Assembly (NCBI GenBank): GCA_045616445.1
Contig: JAZLGR010000024.1
Span: 1 to 48,949, forward strand
Length of the DNA stretch: 48,949 nt
Source of the DNA: Fimousia sp045616445
Lineage (GTDB): Bacteria; Bacillota; Clostridia; Lachnospirales; Lachnospiraceae
Reading direction: 5' to 3'
Position 1 is the first letter of the stretch. Every line of letters begins with the position of its first letter. Made by a program: the position numbers and the translations under genes. The notes under the pieces are model-generated. The model was not told the DNA's origin, did not search any database, and was given only the letters and a program-made list of their open reading frames with translations. This document shows positions 32,978-41,254 of this stretch, in pieces.

Positions 32978-33724
32978 CTACAAATTAACAGAGCGTCCAC
33001 CATCAATGATGTAATTGGCGCCTGTAATCCATCTTGCTTTGTCAGAAATAAGAAATTCGATCAAATCTGCAACGTCTCTGGCTGTTCCTGTACCCAAAGG
33101 ATAGCTTTTTGCTGTATTTTGAAGGAATTCTTCATATTCTCCATCCTTCACAATCTGATTTGTTACCTGAAATCCGGTATTAATCAGCCCCGGATTAACA
33201 GAATTCACTCGAATATAATAGCTTGCAAGGTCTTTCGCCAGAGATTTTGTCATCATATCAAGTGCTGCCTTGCTTGCAGAATATGCCATACATCCCCCTG
33301 TAATACAGGATGCAATTGACGAAACATTAACAATGCTTGCATGCTCTGCTCTTTTCAATAATCGAAGCATACGATGTGTCACACGGTAAGGTGCATTCAC
33401 ATTCAGCTCCATGATCTGTGCAAATCGTTCCGGATCAATGTCTTCAAGTCCGCCCCCGGCCATTGCTCCAACATTGTTGATCAGTACATCAAGATATCCT
33501 GACGTCTCAAGAATATGTCGATATACCATCTCCACATCTGCTTCCTTTGTAATGTCTCCCTGAAGAAATGTAACTGCCTGTGGATCTACAAACTTTCTGG
33601 CACGTTCGATTTTCTCTGGATCTCTTGAAACGGAAATAACCTGATATCCCATCTTCGCCAGATCAATCGTGAGAACAAGTCCAAGCCCACCTGTTCCACC
33701 AGTAATCAGTGCTACCTTTTTCAT
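32978..33724 (-). CDS. Short-chain dehydrogenase/reductase (SDR)
   Basis: NAD(P)-dependent oxidoreductase of 248 residues. The cofactor motif TGGTGGLG is at residues 8-15, NNVGAMAGG near 85, the catalytic serine region NVSSIAS, and the YxxxK motif is YSASK. It is oriented with the sorC-type gene and lies 152 bases upstream of it. Glucitol-6-phosphate dehydrogenase (SrlD) is also an SDR, so this is a candidate polyol-phosphate dehydrogenase for the PTS cluster. Its own upstream region carries TATAAT at 33783-33788 and a weak -35. Substrate unknown. Confidence 0.8.
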   Translation of the reverse strand: MKKVALITGGTGGLGLVLTIDLAKMGYQVISVSRDPEKIERARKFVDPQAVTFLQGDITKEADVEMVYRHILETSGYLDVLINNVGAMAGGGLEDIDPERFAQIMELNVNAPYRVTHRMLRLLKRAEHASIVNVSSIASCITGGCMAYSASKAALDMMTKSLAKDLASYYIRVNSVNPGLINTGFQVTNQIVKDGEYEEFLQNTAKSYPLGTGTARDVADLIEFLISDKARWITGANYIIDGGRSVNL

Positions 33725-33895
33725 ATCATTCCCCTTTATTCATGCGCGCTTTCTATATAATTTGTTGGCGTTTTCTATAGGTATTATACAAAATTTCCGC
33801 TCATCTTAAAAGTATAATAGCTAAAATAATGTTTTTGCCCTGTCACTTATCCATTTGTTCTATCCATTTCATGTTTTTTAATTTATAATATCAGT

Positions 33896-34813
33896 ATGTA
33901 TTATTATCATTTTCATCAGTGGCTGGCATTTTTTTACTTTTACTGCATCTTTGGATGGTGCTTTGAAACGACTTATGTATCAGCAAAAAATAAACAATTC
34001 ACAAACCGGGGATTTATGAAAGGACCCTGGCTTCCGATTTATGGATTTGGAGCAATCAGCGTACTTTTTGTCACGCTTCCCTTCAAGGACTACCCGATTC
34101 TTGTCTATCTAGTCGGTATGATCACCGCAACGGTTCTTGAATATATCATTGGAACATTCATGCTTGCATTCTTCCGCGTTCGATACTGGGATTATTCCTA
34201 CCGGAAGATTCAGCTGCACGGACACATTTGCCTCGTGTCCTCACTGGCATGGGGCGTTATGAGCCTGCTCCTGATCTATGTTGTACATCATCCGCTTTCA
34301 AACTACATCCTGAGCTTGAACTTTGACCTGCTTGGTGTGATCGTCTTTGGTATTACACTGGCATTTGTCTTCGACTTCGCATACGCATTCAGAACTGCGA
34401 TGGATTTACGCGCGATGATTCTGCAGGCAGAGCATCTGCGAAAAGAACTTTCCGTACGCCGGGACTGGCAGATTGCCTATATGCGAGAGGATATGGAGAA
34501 CAGGCTTCGTATCTTAGAACTTCGAAGAGAATATATGCTTGAATTCTGGGGCGAAAAGGCAGAAGAGAAGCTTCTGGAATTCCATCACAACATGGAATTA
34601 TCTGCCCTGACTACAGAGATGCGCCTCAAGCGATTTGAATGGGGAATGGAAAAGCAGATTCAGGAGCTCCGCGAGCGAAGAGAAAAGCTTATTCATAAGA
34701 TGCTTCCACACGCTTCCCACAACATCCGACACAATCCTGGTTATCAGTTAAGGGGATTGCGCAAAGAGACAAAGCGTCTGAAAGAGCTGGCCCAACAGGA
34801 CAAAAACGAATAA
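33896..34813 (+). CDS. CmpB/PF06541-type putative ABC-transporter permease-like membrane protein
   Basis: Function unknown. The 305-residue protein has about five hydrophobic helices in the first 160 residues, then a long charged helical tail (about 170-300) likely to form a coiled coil in the cytoplasm. Family-typical parts are FYCIFGWCFETTYVSAKNK, NRGFMKGPWLPIYGFGA and YWDYSYRKIQLHGHICL. It is one of few plus-strand genes. There is no ribosome site before the ATG; a TATAAT at 33884-33889 would start transcription at the ATG itself. Confidence 0.8.
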   Translation: MYYYHFHQWLAFFYFYCIFGWCFETTYVSAKNKQFTNRGFMKGPWLPIYGFGAISVLFVTLPFKDYPILVYLVGMITATVLEYIIGTFMLAFFRVRYWDYSYRKIQLHGHICLVSSLAWGVMSLLLIYVVHHPLSNYILSLNFDLLGVIVFGITLAFVFDFAYAFRTAMDLRAMILQAEHLRKELSVRRDWQIAYMREDMENRLRILELRREYMLEFWGEKAEEKLLEFHHNMELSALTTEMRLKRFEWGMEKQIQELRERREKLIHKMLPHASHNIRHNPGYQLRGLRKETKRLKELAQQDKNE

Positions 34814-34818
34814 CAACA

Positions 34819-34870
34819 CAAAAAAGCAGATGTCATATGATTCATCGATCATATACGCATCTGCTTTTTG
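34819..34870. terminator. Bidirectional terminator between converging genes
   Basis: AAAAAGCAGATG pairs with CATCTGCTTTTT (34821-34832 with 34858-34869), with an inner ATATGAT/ATCATAT pairing. A and T runs on both sides serve the plus-strand membrane protein and the minus-strand cysE unit. Confidence 0.88.
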
Positions 34871-34907
34871 TATACATATTCATATATAAACTTTTTATAT
34901 TTGGCCG

Positions 34908-35876
34908 CTAAATATTGTAAACCCAGGAATCGTCCTGTCCAGGGTACATCTTCTCCGGTTTCTGAGGCATAGCATCCTTGCCTGGTTTCATGCGAAGCTC
35001 ATGGTTCTTGATGCTGACACGCATGCCTGGCTTGATGGATGCAGTAATGAAGGCATTGGAGCCGATGATGGCACCCTTGCCAATGACTGTCTCGCCGCCT
35101 AAGATGGAGGCACCAGAGTAGATGGTAACATTATCCTCAATGGTTGGATGACGTTTGGCGCCGCGAAGGCTCTGTCCACCCCTTGTGGATAAGGCACCTA
35201 AAGTAACGCCCTGATAAATCTTCACATTATCACCGATTTCTGTGGTTTCACCCACAACGATGCCGGTACCGTGGTCAATAAAGAAATATCTGCCGATGGT
35301 AGCACCCGGATGAATGTCAATTCCGGTGATGCTATGGGCATATTCTGTCATGATTCGTGGAATTAAAGGTACCTTCAGGTTCCATAATTCATGTGCCAGA
35401 CGGTTGATGGTAATTGCAAGAAGCCCCGGATAAGAAAGAATAATTTCTTCATAATAATATGCTGCCGGGTCACCATCATAGGCTGCCTGTAAATCGGTAT
35501 CGATATATTCACGGATTGCCGGAATCTTCTTAAAGAAGCTGATGGAAATCTGTTCTGCTGCCACACGTCTGATTTCTTCCGTCTGGTCACGATATTCTTC
35601 GGAATAGCGAAGGGCGATGCAGATCTGCTTGTTCAGATTATACATCACATCCTCGATCAGAATGGACAGATGATGTTCCACATTATATAAACGATAGGAT
35701 TTGTTGCGGGAATAACCCGGATATACGATTTTGATCAGTTTTTCCACGATATCGATGATGATTTCCTTATCCGGCTGTCCGAATAAATCCATCTTGTCGA
35801 TGCCGCGCTCGTTCTGGTAATCATCTAAGATATCTGCTACGATTCCCTTGATTTCTTTTTCAATTGAATTGATCAT
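34908..35876 (-). CDS. cysE: Serine O-acetyltransferase, EpsC type
   Basis: Makes O-acetylserine from serine and acetyl-CoA for cysteine synthesis. The 322-residue protein has an N-terminal helical part of about 180 residues, then hexapeptide-repeat left-handed helix: GIDIHPGATIGRYFFIDHG, GIVVGETTEIGDNVKIYQGV, HPTIEDNVTIYSGASILGG. It is longer than classic CysE and matches the EpsC subgroup. No cysK lies nearby. It is last in the mgtE-rsmH-HAD-ridA-cysE run, 15 bases after ridA. Confidence 0.92.
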   Translation of the reverse strand: MINSIEKEIKGIVADILDDYQNERGIDKMDLFGQPDKEIIIDIVEKLIKIVYPGYSRNKSYRLYNVEHHLSILIEDVMYNLNKQICIALRYSEEYRDQTEEIRRVAAEQISISFFKKIPAIREYIDTDLQAAYDGDPAAYYYEEIILSYPGLLAITINRLAHELWNLKVPLIPRIMTEYAHSITGIDIHPGATIGRYFFIDHGTGIVVGETTEIGDNVKIYQGVTLGALSTRGGQSLRGAKRHPTIEDNVTIYSGASILGGETVIGKGAIIGSNAFITASIKPGMRVSIKNHELRMKPGKDAMPQKPEKMYPGQDDSWVYNI

Positions 35877-35891
35877 TCCTGTATCCTTTAC

Positions 35892-36263
35892 TTATTTTGC
35901 TGCGATGATTTCCACTTCGCAAAGCACTCCCTTTGGAATATCCTTTACTGCAACACAGCTTCTTGCTGGTTTGGAAACAAAATATCGTGCGTAAACTTCA
36001 TTAAATGCTGCGAAATCAGAAATTTCAGATAAGAAGCAGGTTGTCTTGATGACATTCTCAAAGCCAAGGCCTGCAGCCTTTAATATTTCACCGATGTTTT
36101 TGCATACCTGTTCTGTCTGTTCTGCCACACCGCCTTCTACGATTTCACCAGTTGCTGGCACGATTGGAATCTGGCCGGATGCATATACAAATCCGTTCAC
36201 TTCCACTGCCTGAGAGTATGGTCCGATTGCTGCTGGTGCATATTCTGTGCTGATTATTTTCAT
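35892..36263 (-). CDS. ridA: RidA family reactive enamine/imine deaminase
   Basis: Hydrolyses 2-aminoacrylate and related enamines that form from serine and threonine by PLP enzymes. The 123 residues show GPYSQAVEVNGFVYASGQIP, the conserved arginine in KPARSCVAVKDIPKG, and the terminal CEVEIIA. Placement directly before serine acetyltransferase is sensible, since serine metabolism generates 2-aminoacrylate. Confidence 0.93.
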   Translation of the reverse strand: MKIISTEYAPAAIGPYSQAVEVNGFVYASGQIPIVPATGEIVEGGVAEQTEQVCKNIGEILKAAGLGFENVIKTTCFLSEISDFAAFNEVYARYFVSKPARSCVAVKDIPKGVLCEVEIIAAK

Positions 36264-36291
36264 AATGTATCATTCTCCTTTGTTTTCCTAC

Positions 36292-36993
36292 CTATATGAT
36301 AGATTTAATTGTATCATAGATTTCTTCCATTGTGTAACAAATTGCATCTGCCTCGCAATTTCTCTCTTTTGGAAGGGCTCTTCCTCTGTGGTTGAAGAAA
36401 ATCGCTTTCCAGCCGGCACCTTTTGCGCCCTCGATATCCATTTCAAATGCATCCCCCACGAATACCGTATCCTCAGGGCGGATGTTCATGTGGGTTTCCA
36501 CGTATCGATACGCCTCCAGGGAAGGCTTTGAAACCTTCATATCACCGGAAATAAAGATGCGTTCTTTCGAAAACCAGCGGTACAGATCCAGGCAGTCGAT
36601 CTTGGCATACTGGGATGGGTGTTCTCCGTTGGTCATCAGGCCCATGGTCACGCCACGCTCCTTGCAATAATCAAGGATTTCTTTCATCCCATCGAATAAA
36701 TCGATATGCTTCTGGTAGTAACGATAACGTCTCTCGAATTCCTCCGCCTCTTCATCAGTTGCTGTTACCCCCACATCCTTATAACAATTGCGGATGCGGT
36801 AAGCGAATTCTTCCTTCTTTGTAATCTCTCCCCGTTCCTGACGGTAGAATGCCTTCTCGCTGTAGATACGGGAGAGCTGAAAAATCTTCTCCGGATCCGC
36901 ATCGGTACGCTTCGCAAACAGGTCCTGATGGGCCTTCTTGAAGGGACCGGAAAGATCATAAATGGTATCATCCATATCAAATATAATATTCAT
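36292..36993 (-). CDS. HAD-superfamily hydrolase
   Basis: Phosphatase-like protein of 233 residues. Motif I is DMDDTIYD (nucleophile and acid/base aspartates), motif II MTNGE, motif III lysine in VSKPS and motif IV GDAFEMDIEGAKGAG. A helical cap lies between motifs I and II, as in the YjjG/pyrophosphatase group. Substrate unknown. It lies 32 bases after rsmH. Confidence 0.85.
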   Translation of the reverse strand: MNIIFDMDDTIYDLSGPFKKAHQDLFAKRTDADPEKIFQLSRIYSEKAFYRQERGEITKKEEFAYRIRNCYKDVGVTATDEEAEEFERRYRYYQKHIDLFDGMKEILDYCKERGVTMGLMTNGEHPSQYAKIDCLDLYRWFSKERIFISGDMKVSKPSLEAYRYVETHMNIRPEDTVFVGDAFEMDIEGAKGAGWKAIFFNHRGRALPKERNCEADAICYTMEEIYDTIKSII

Positions 36994-37025
36994 CCTATAA
37001 CATCCTCATATTCTATTGTTCATAT

Positions 37026-38072
37026 TTACGCCTTGATGGCCCAGCGAAGCTTTGTGGATTTGGCTCTGCTGTTGCGTCGGCATTCTTCTTTCGACGGACG
37101 AATCACATCCTTGGAAATCTCAGAGAATTCTCCCTGCTTTTTATACTGCTTGAACGCTTTCTTCACCAGACGGTCTTCTCCGGAATGGAAGGTAAGAATT
37201 GCAACCCTTCCTCCTTCATTGAGTACACCAGGTAATTTATCCAAAAAGTCATATAAAACTTCAAATTCAGAATTCACATCAATACGTAGGGCCTGGAAGG
37301 TTCTCGCACAGGACTTCTTGATGGCTTCCTCTCTTTCAGCCTTTGGCACCCGCACCAAAGCGCGTTCAATCAGCTCCTTCAGCTGTGTGGTTGTCTCCAC
37401 CTTCCCTTTCAGGGAAATGTGTCGCATCACCTGATTGGCAATCTCAGCTGCGTAAGGCTCATCAGAGTTTTCGATGAGCATCCCTTCGAATTCCTCCTGT
37501 GTAATCTCCATCAGTCTGTCTGCTGCAGAGGTACCGGAGGTTGGGTCTAGGCGAAGGTCTAGAGGGCCTTCTGCCTTGTAGGTAAATCCACGTTCCGGAT
37601 TATCAATCTGCATGGAGGAGACGCCAAGGTCTGCCAAAATAAAGTCGAATCTGCCATATTCCTCTGCCACCTGATCGATATTTCGGAAATTAGTAAGCTT
37701 CACAGTCAGAATATCTTCCCCATAGCCTGCTGCGGCAAGGCGTTCCTTGGTCTTGGCTGATTCAATGGGATCCACGTCAAGGGCAACGATATGCCCTTCC
37801 CCCTGAAGTTTCTCCAACATGGCTCTTGTATGTCCACCGTAGCCAAGGGTTGCATCTAACCCGCTCTGACCCGGCTTGATCTGAAGGAAATCCAGGATTT
37901 CCTGTACCATAATGGAAATATGGGTTCCGGCAGGGGTACCGCCCTTGGCGATAATATGCTCTGCCATATCTTTATATTTTTCAGGATTTAACTCCTTGTA
38001 TTTTTCACTATATTTTCTGGGATGTGTGCCGGAATAACGTTTCCTGCGGACGTGTTTTTTCTCTTGTTCCAT
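37026..38072 (-). CDS. rsmH: 16S rRNA (cytosine(1402)-N4)-methyltransferase, RsmH-like, outside the dcw cluster
   Basis: Methylates N4 of C1402 in the 16S decoding centre. SAM site is GLDATLGYGGHTRAML, then VALDVDP, LADLGVSSMQIDNPERGFTY and LTFHSGEDRLVK. It has a basic N-terminal extension of about 35 residues (KKHVRRKRYSGTHPRKYSE) and a total of 348 residues against about 310. It is not beside mraZ or ftsL; it follows mgtE by 11 bases. Lachnospiraceae often have two rsmH genes, and this looks like the second type. Confidence 0.88.
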   Translation of the reverse strand: MEQEKKHVRRKRYSGTHPRKYSEKYKELNPEKYKDMAEHIIAKGGTPAGTHISIMVQEILDFLQIKPGQSGLDATLGYGGHTRAMLEKLQGEGHIVALDVDPIESAKTKERLAAAGYGEDILTVKLTNFRNIDQVAEEYGRFDFILADLGVSSMQIDNPERGFTYKAEGPLDLRLDPTSGTSAADRLMEITQEEFEGMLIENSDEPYAAEIANQVMRHISLKGKVETTTQLKELIERALVRVPKAEREEAIKKSCARTFQALRIDVNSEFEVLYDFLDKLPGVLNEGGRVAILTFHSGEDRLVKKAFKQYKKQGEFSEISKDVIRPSKEECRRNSRAKSTKLRWAIKA

Positions 38073-38083
38073 AAGAATCCTTT

Positions 38084-39484
38084 CTATAATCCCATCACCT
38101 TGATCAGCAATACGAATGCCAGTCCGTAATAGGATAATACTGCCACAAGGTCATTGACGGTTGTAATCAGCGGACCGGATGCAACTGCTGGGTCAACGCC
38201 AACCTTGTGGAAAAACATCGGAATGACTGTTCCGATAAAACTGGAGATAATCATGGCTGTTAAAAGTGCTGCACCTACACAGCCAGACATGGCAAATGCA
38301 AATGCGATGGTTCTTCCTTTGATGAGTACTACATAGCCTCCGATCATTAAGAAGGCCAGTAATCCTAAGAGGAGACCGTTGGCCATGCCGACCCTCATTT
38401 CCTTAAAGACAAGGTAGAGCTTCTGACTTGCTTTCAGATCTTCATCCATCAGAACACGAATGGTTACCGCCAGAGACTGGGTTCCCACGTTACCAGCCAT
38501 GTCAAGAATCAGGGACTGGAAGCTTACCAAAAGGGCAATGTGGGCAACCACTCCCTCGAACATACCTACCACCGTGGATACGCCTACTCCTAAGAATAAG
38601 AGGACGACCAGCCATGGAATACGCTTTTTCATACTCTCTGGAAGGGTTTCATTCAGATCTTCTTCCGCTGTTAAACCAGCCAGTCGAGCGTAATCTTCCC
38701 CCATCTCATCATCCACAACTTCGATGATGTCCTGGGATGTGATAACACCGATGACTTCGTTCTTGCTATTTAATACAGGAATGGAATCTTCTTCGTAATC
38801 GCGAAGACGTTCTAAACAGTCATCCACCAGTTCGTGGTCACGAACATATGGATAGGATGTGCTGATGAGTTCCTGCAGATTCATAAATTCTCTTGCTGTA
38901 ATCAGGTCTTTGATGTCCATGGCACCATAATATTTGCCGTCATCATCACTGAAATAGATTGTGTAAATGTTGTCGTTCTCTTCCGCCTGTGCGACTAATT
39001 CCCGCATAGCTTCCTTTATTGTAAGGTGATTACCAATCAGCACAAAATTGGTAGTCATCTTACTACCGATCTCTTCTTCATCATAAGAACGAATCAGGCG
39101 GATATCCTTGCGGCTCTCGTCGTCAATTAACGGAACAACATTAGCATAGAATTCCGGATTTTCTTCCTCTAATTCATCCAATGCATCTACCGCATCATCG
39201 GACTCCATACTTTCAATGATCATGGCTGCCGCTTTGGCATCCATCTGTTCCAAATAGCTTACGATGTTTTCCAGATAACTGAATACTTCCGCCATCCATT
39301 CAGGTCCCAATGCCTTGTAGGTTCTTCGGCGTTCCTTTGCGGTCATCTGTTCATAAGCCTGGGCGATATCCATGTCATGGTAATCGTCCAGCTGTTTGAT
39401 CAGTTCCTTGGCTTTTCTGCCGGAACGGATAATCTCAATAATCTCTTCTGCATAACGTGGTTCTTTTAAAATCTCTTTCTCCAT
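38084..39484 (-). CDS. mgtE: Magnesium transporter MgtE
   Basis: Mg2+ channel/transporter gated by its own cytosolic Mg2+ sensor. The 466 residues comprise the MgtE N domain (about 20-130), a pair of CBS domains (about 135-260, including VLNSKNEVIGVITSQDIIEV), a connecting helix, and five transmembrane helices (about 285-466) with MAGNVGTQSLAVTIR and GPLITTVNDLVAVLSYYGL near the pore. GGAGG site 8 bases before ATG. Its 352-base upstream gap holds a candidate attenuation leader. Confidence 0.95.
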   Translation of the reverse strand: MEKEILKEPRYAEEIIEIIRSGRKAKELIKQLDDYHDMDIAQAYEQMTAKERRRTYKALGPEWMAEVFSYLENIVSYLEQMDAKAAAMIIESMESDDAVDALDELEEENPEFYANVVPLIDDESRKDIRLIRSYDEEEIGSKMTTNFVLIGNHLTIKEAMRELVAQAEENDNIYTIYFSDDDGKYYGAMDIKDLITAREFMNLQELISTSYPYVRDHELVDDCLERLRDYEEDSIPVLNSKNEVIGVITSQDIIEVVDDEMGEDYARLAGLTAEEDLNETLPESMKKRIPWLVVLLFLGVGVSTVVGMFEGVVAHIALLVSFQSLILDMAGNVGTQSLAVTIRVLMDEDLKASQKLYLVFKEMRVGMANGLLLGLLAFLMIGGYVVLIKGRTIAFAFAMSGCVGAALLTAMIISSFIGTVIPMFFHKVGVDPAVASGPLITTVNDLVAVLSYYGLAFVLLIKVMGL

Positions 39485-39547
39485 CGTCTCTTTCCTCCAA
39501 AATATTCTGCATCTCTACAATTTCCATGCGCCACATTTTGACGCAGC

Positions 39548-39569
39548 AAAAACACCCCGATCGAGTGTC
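39548..39569 (-). terminator. Terminator-like hairpin in the mgtE leader
   Basis: Minus-strand ACACTC/GGGTGT stem (one G-U) with a 5-base loop, followed by TTTTTGC. It lies about 64 bases before mgtE and downstream of the long-range helix, in position to act as an attenuator. The stem is short, so termination may be partial. Confidence 0.5.
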
Positions 39570-39617
39570 AGTTCAAATCGAGTTCACATATAGACGTGTA
39601 GTAATCAGCTTTTCGGG

Positions 39618-39727
39618 AAAGTTTCTGTGAGTATTTCCTTTGGTTCAAAAGAAACTCTGAAAAAGAGTTTAAGACATGACAAAGGAGCTGAAATTACAGA
39701 AATTCAGCGTGTACTCACAAAAGCTTT
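39618..39727 (-). promoter_or_regulatory. Long-range RNA helix domain in the mgtE leader
   Basis: Minus-strand AAAGCTTTTGTGAGTA (39712-39727) pairs with TACTCACAGAAACTTT (39618-39633): 16 positions with one C-A mismatch and one G-U. It encloses three hairpins: GCTGAA/TTCAGC, AAACTCT/AGAGTTT and CTTTTG/CAAAGG. This multi-branch layout resembles a riboswitch or attenuator aptamer. It does not resemble the M-box. Confidence 0.55.
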
Positions 39728-39773
39728 GTTTCATTATGAAAATTCTCGGCCCATGACTATCACAACTGTCCAT
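39669..39773 (-). CDS. Candidate 34-residue leader peptide upstream of mgtE
   Basis: A small ORF, too short for automatic calls: MDSCDSHGPRIFIMKQSFCE continuing to ...SSFVMS, stop at 39669-39671. An AGGAGG site lies 9 bases before its ATG, as strong as those of ribosomal genes here. Its codons run through the 5' arm of the long-range helix and through the first inner hairpin, and stop in the second. Translation would therefore break this RNA fold, the arrangement of peptide-coupled attenuators such as mgtL. The peptide sequence itself is not recognised. Confidence 0.5.
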   Translation of the reverse strand: MDSCDSHGPRIFIMKQSFCEYTLNFCNFSSFVMS

Positions 39774-39828
39774 GTAATTTCACCTCCTAAATAGATTTCA
39801 ATGATTCATTTTAATAATTTGCCATACT

Positions 39829-39834
39829 ATTATA
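39829..39834 (-). promoter_or_regulatory. -10 element of the mgtE leader transcript
   Basis: Perfect minus-strand TATAAT just downstream of the proA stop; at 17 bases upstream the -35 position reads TTTCAT, which is weak and lies inside proA. A start near 39822 would give a leader of about 338 bases. Confidence 0.5.
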
Positions 39835-39836
39835 GC

Positions 39837-41114
39837 CTATAAGTCTTTAAAATGAAAGCTTTTCTTTCCTGTAGAATAATCATCTACGATATGGCCGCTT
39901 CCATACATCTTATATTTGTAGCTAAGTAAGCCTTCTAATCCAACTGGTCCGCGGGCATGAATCTTGCTTGTGCTGATACCAACCTCTGCCCCAAATCCAT
40001 AGCGGAAGCCGTCTGCAAAACGGGTGGAACAGTTCTGATATACCCCTGCGGAATCAACCAAATCCATGAATACTTCTGCTGCCTCCGCATCCTCTGTTAC
40101 GATGGCATCGGTATGATGGGAACCATAATAGTTGATATGATCGATGGCTTCCTCAATGGATGCCACCTGTTTAATAGAAAGAATATAATCAAGATATTCC
40201 TTTTTATTATCTTCCTCTGTCGCTGCTTCACAGTCAATAATCGCTGCCACATCCTCTGTTCCTTTGATGGTAACCTGTTTCACATCGAGGGCTTCCTTTA
40301 ATGCTGGAAGAAGGTCTTTCATCACATCTTTGTGCACCAACAGGGTTTCCACAGTGTTACATGCAGAGACATACTGGGTTTTTGCATCAAAGATAATTGG
40401 AACTGCCTTCTTAATGTCTGCAGCTTTGTCCACATAGATATGGCAAATGCCGTCTGCGTGGCCCATAACAGGGATTTTGGTATTATTCATGATATACTGC
40501 ACAAATGCATTGGATCCGCGTGGAATCAGTAAGTCCACAGACTCATGGCAGTTTAATAATTCAGAGATTTCACTTCTCGCTTCTAACTGTGCCATGCAGT
40601 GATCTGGAAGTCCGGCTTCTCTGACTGCATCATAGATGATCTGAAATAATGTTCGGTTGCTCTTCATCGCCTCGGAGCCACCCTTTAAGATGACACAATT
40701 GCCGCTCTTGATGCATAAAGCAGAAATCTGAACAAGCGCGTCAGGTCTTGCTTCAAAGATGACACCAATTACACCGATTGGACAGGTTACGCGTTCTAAT
40801 CGTAAGCCTTCATCCATCTCGCGGACAAACTGCTTCTTAAATAATGGATCTTCCATGCCGATTAAGTCACGGATACCTGCTGTCACGTCGCGAAGTTTGC
40901 CTTCATCGAATTTTAATCTCTTTAAGATTGGACCTTCCACGCCGTCTGCTTCTGCCTGTACCAAATCTGCCTGATTGGCAGCGAATATTTCTTCCTGTCT
41001 TGCAATCAGCGCAGCTTCCACTGCTGCCAATGCCTTATTTCTCACCTCTGCGCTTGTCGCTGCAAGCTTTGGAGAAGCGAGCTTGACTGCTCTCATTTCT
41101 TCCTGTAATGTCAT
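39837..41114 (-). CDS. proA: Glutamate-5-semialdehyde dehydrogenase (gamma-glutamyl phosphate reductase)
   Basis: Second step of proline synthesis: NADPH-dependent reduction of glutamyl-5-phosphate. The 425-residue protein carries PIGVIGVIFEARPDALVQIS, GGSEAMKSNR, the catalytic cysteine in VSACNTVETLL, and GPVGLEGLLSYKY near the end. proB is usually adjacent but is absent here; the gene has its own promoter, divergent from a hydrolase. Confidence 0.95.
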   Translation of the reverse strand: MTLQEEMRAVKLASPKLAATSAEVRNKALAAVEAALIARQEEIFAANQADLVQAEADGVEGPILKRLKFDEGKLRDVTAGIRDLIGMEDPLFKKQFVREMDEGLRLERVTCPIGVIGVIFEARPDALVQISALCIKSGNCVILKGGSEAMKSNRTLFQIIYDAVREAGLPDHCMAQLEARSEISELLNCHESVDLLIPRGSNAFVQYIMNNTKIPVMGHADGICHIYVDKAADIKKAVPIIFDAKTQYVSACNTVETLLVHKDVMKDLLPALKEALDVKQVTIKGTEDVAAIIDCEAATEEDNKKEYLDYILSIKQVASIEEAIDHINYYGSHHTDAIVTEDAEAAEVFMDLVDSAGVYQNCSTRFADGFRYGFGAEVGISTSKIHARGPVGLEGLLSYKYKMYGSGHIVDDYSTGKKSFHFKDL

Positions 41115-41169
41115 CGTTCTATCCTCATTTCTATTTGCAAATGTATTTGTTTCGTTTTTATCTTGTTCT

Positions 41170-41198
41170 ATTATAGGATTTTAGCCATCTTTTTGCAA
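41170..41198 (-). promoter_or_regulatory. Promoter of proA
   Basis: Minus-strand TTGCAA (41193-41198), 17-base spacer, perfect TATAAT (41170-41175), about 55 bases before the proA start. Confidence 0.75.
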
Positions 41199-41202
41199 TC
41201 TT

Positions 41203-41231
41203 TTGTATTCTGTCTTTTCCTGTAGTACAAT
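41203..41231 (+). promoter_or_regulatory. Promoter of the alpha/beta hydrolase
   Basis: TTGTAT (41203-41208), 17-base spacer, TACAAT (41226-41231). Its -35 is only five bases from the -35 of the divergent proA promoter, so the two may compete. Confidence 0.55.
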
Positions 41232-41254
41232 AGATTTTAGAAGGAGGGATGATT

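Noticed and set aside
34908..35876. T-box or other riboswitch before cysE
   Set aside because: Only 15 bases separate it from ridA; there is no room for a leader.
39485..39836. M-box (ykoK) magnesium riboswitch before mgtE
   Set aside because: The characteristic GTTAGGTGAGGC-type start and the conserved internal blocks are not present on the minus strand; the structure found is different.
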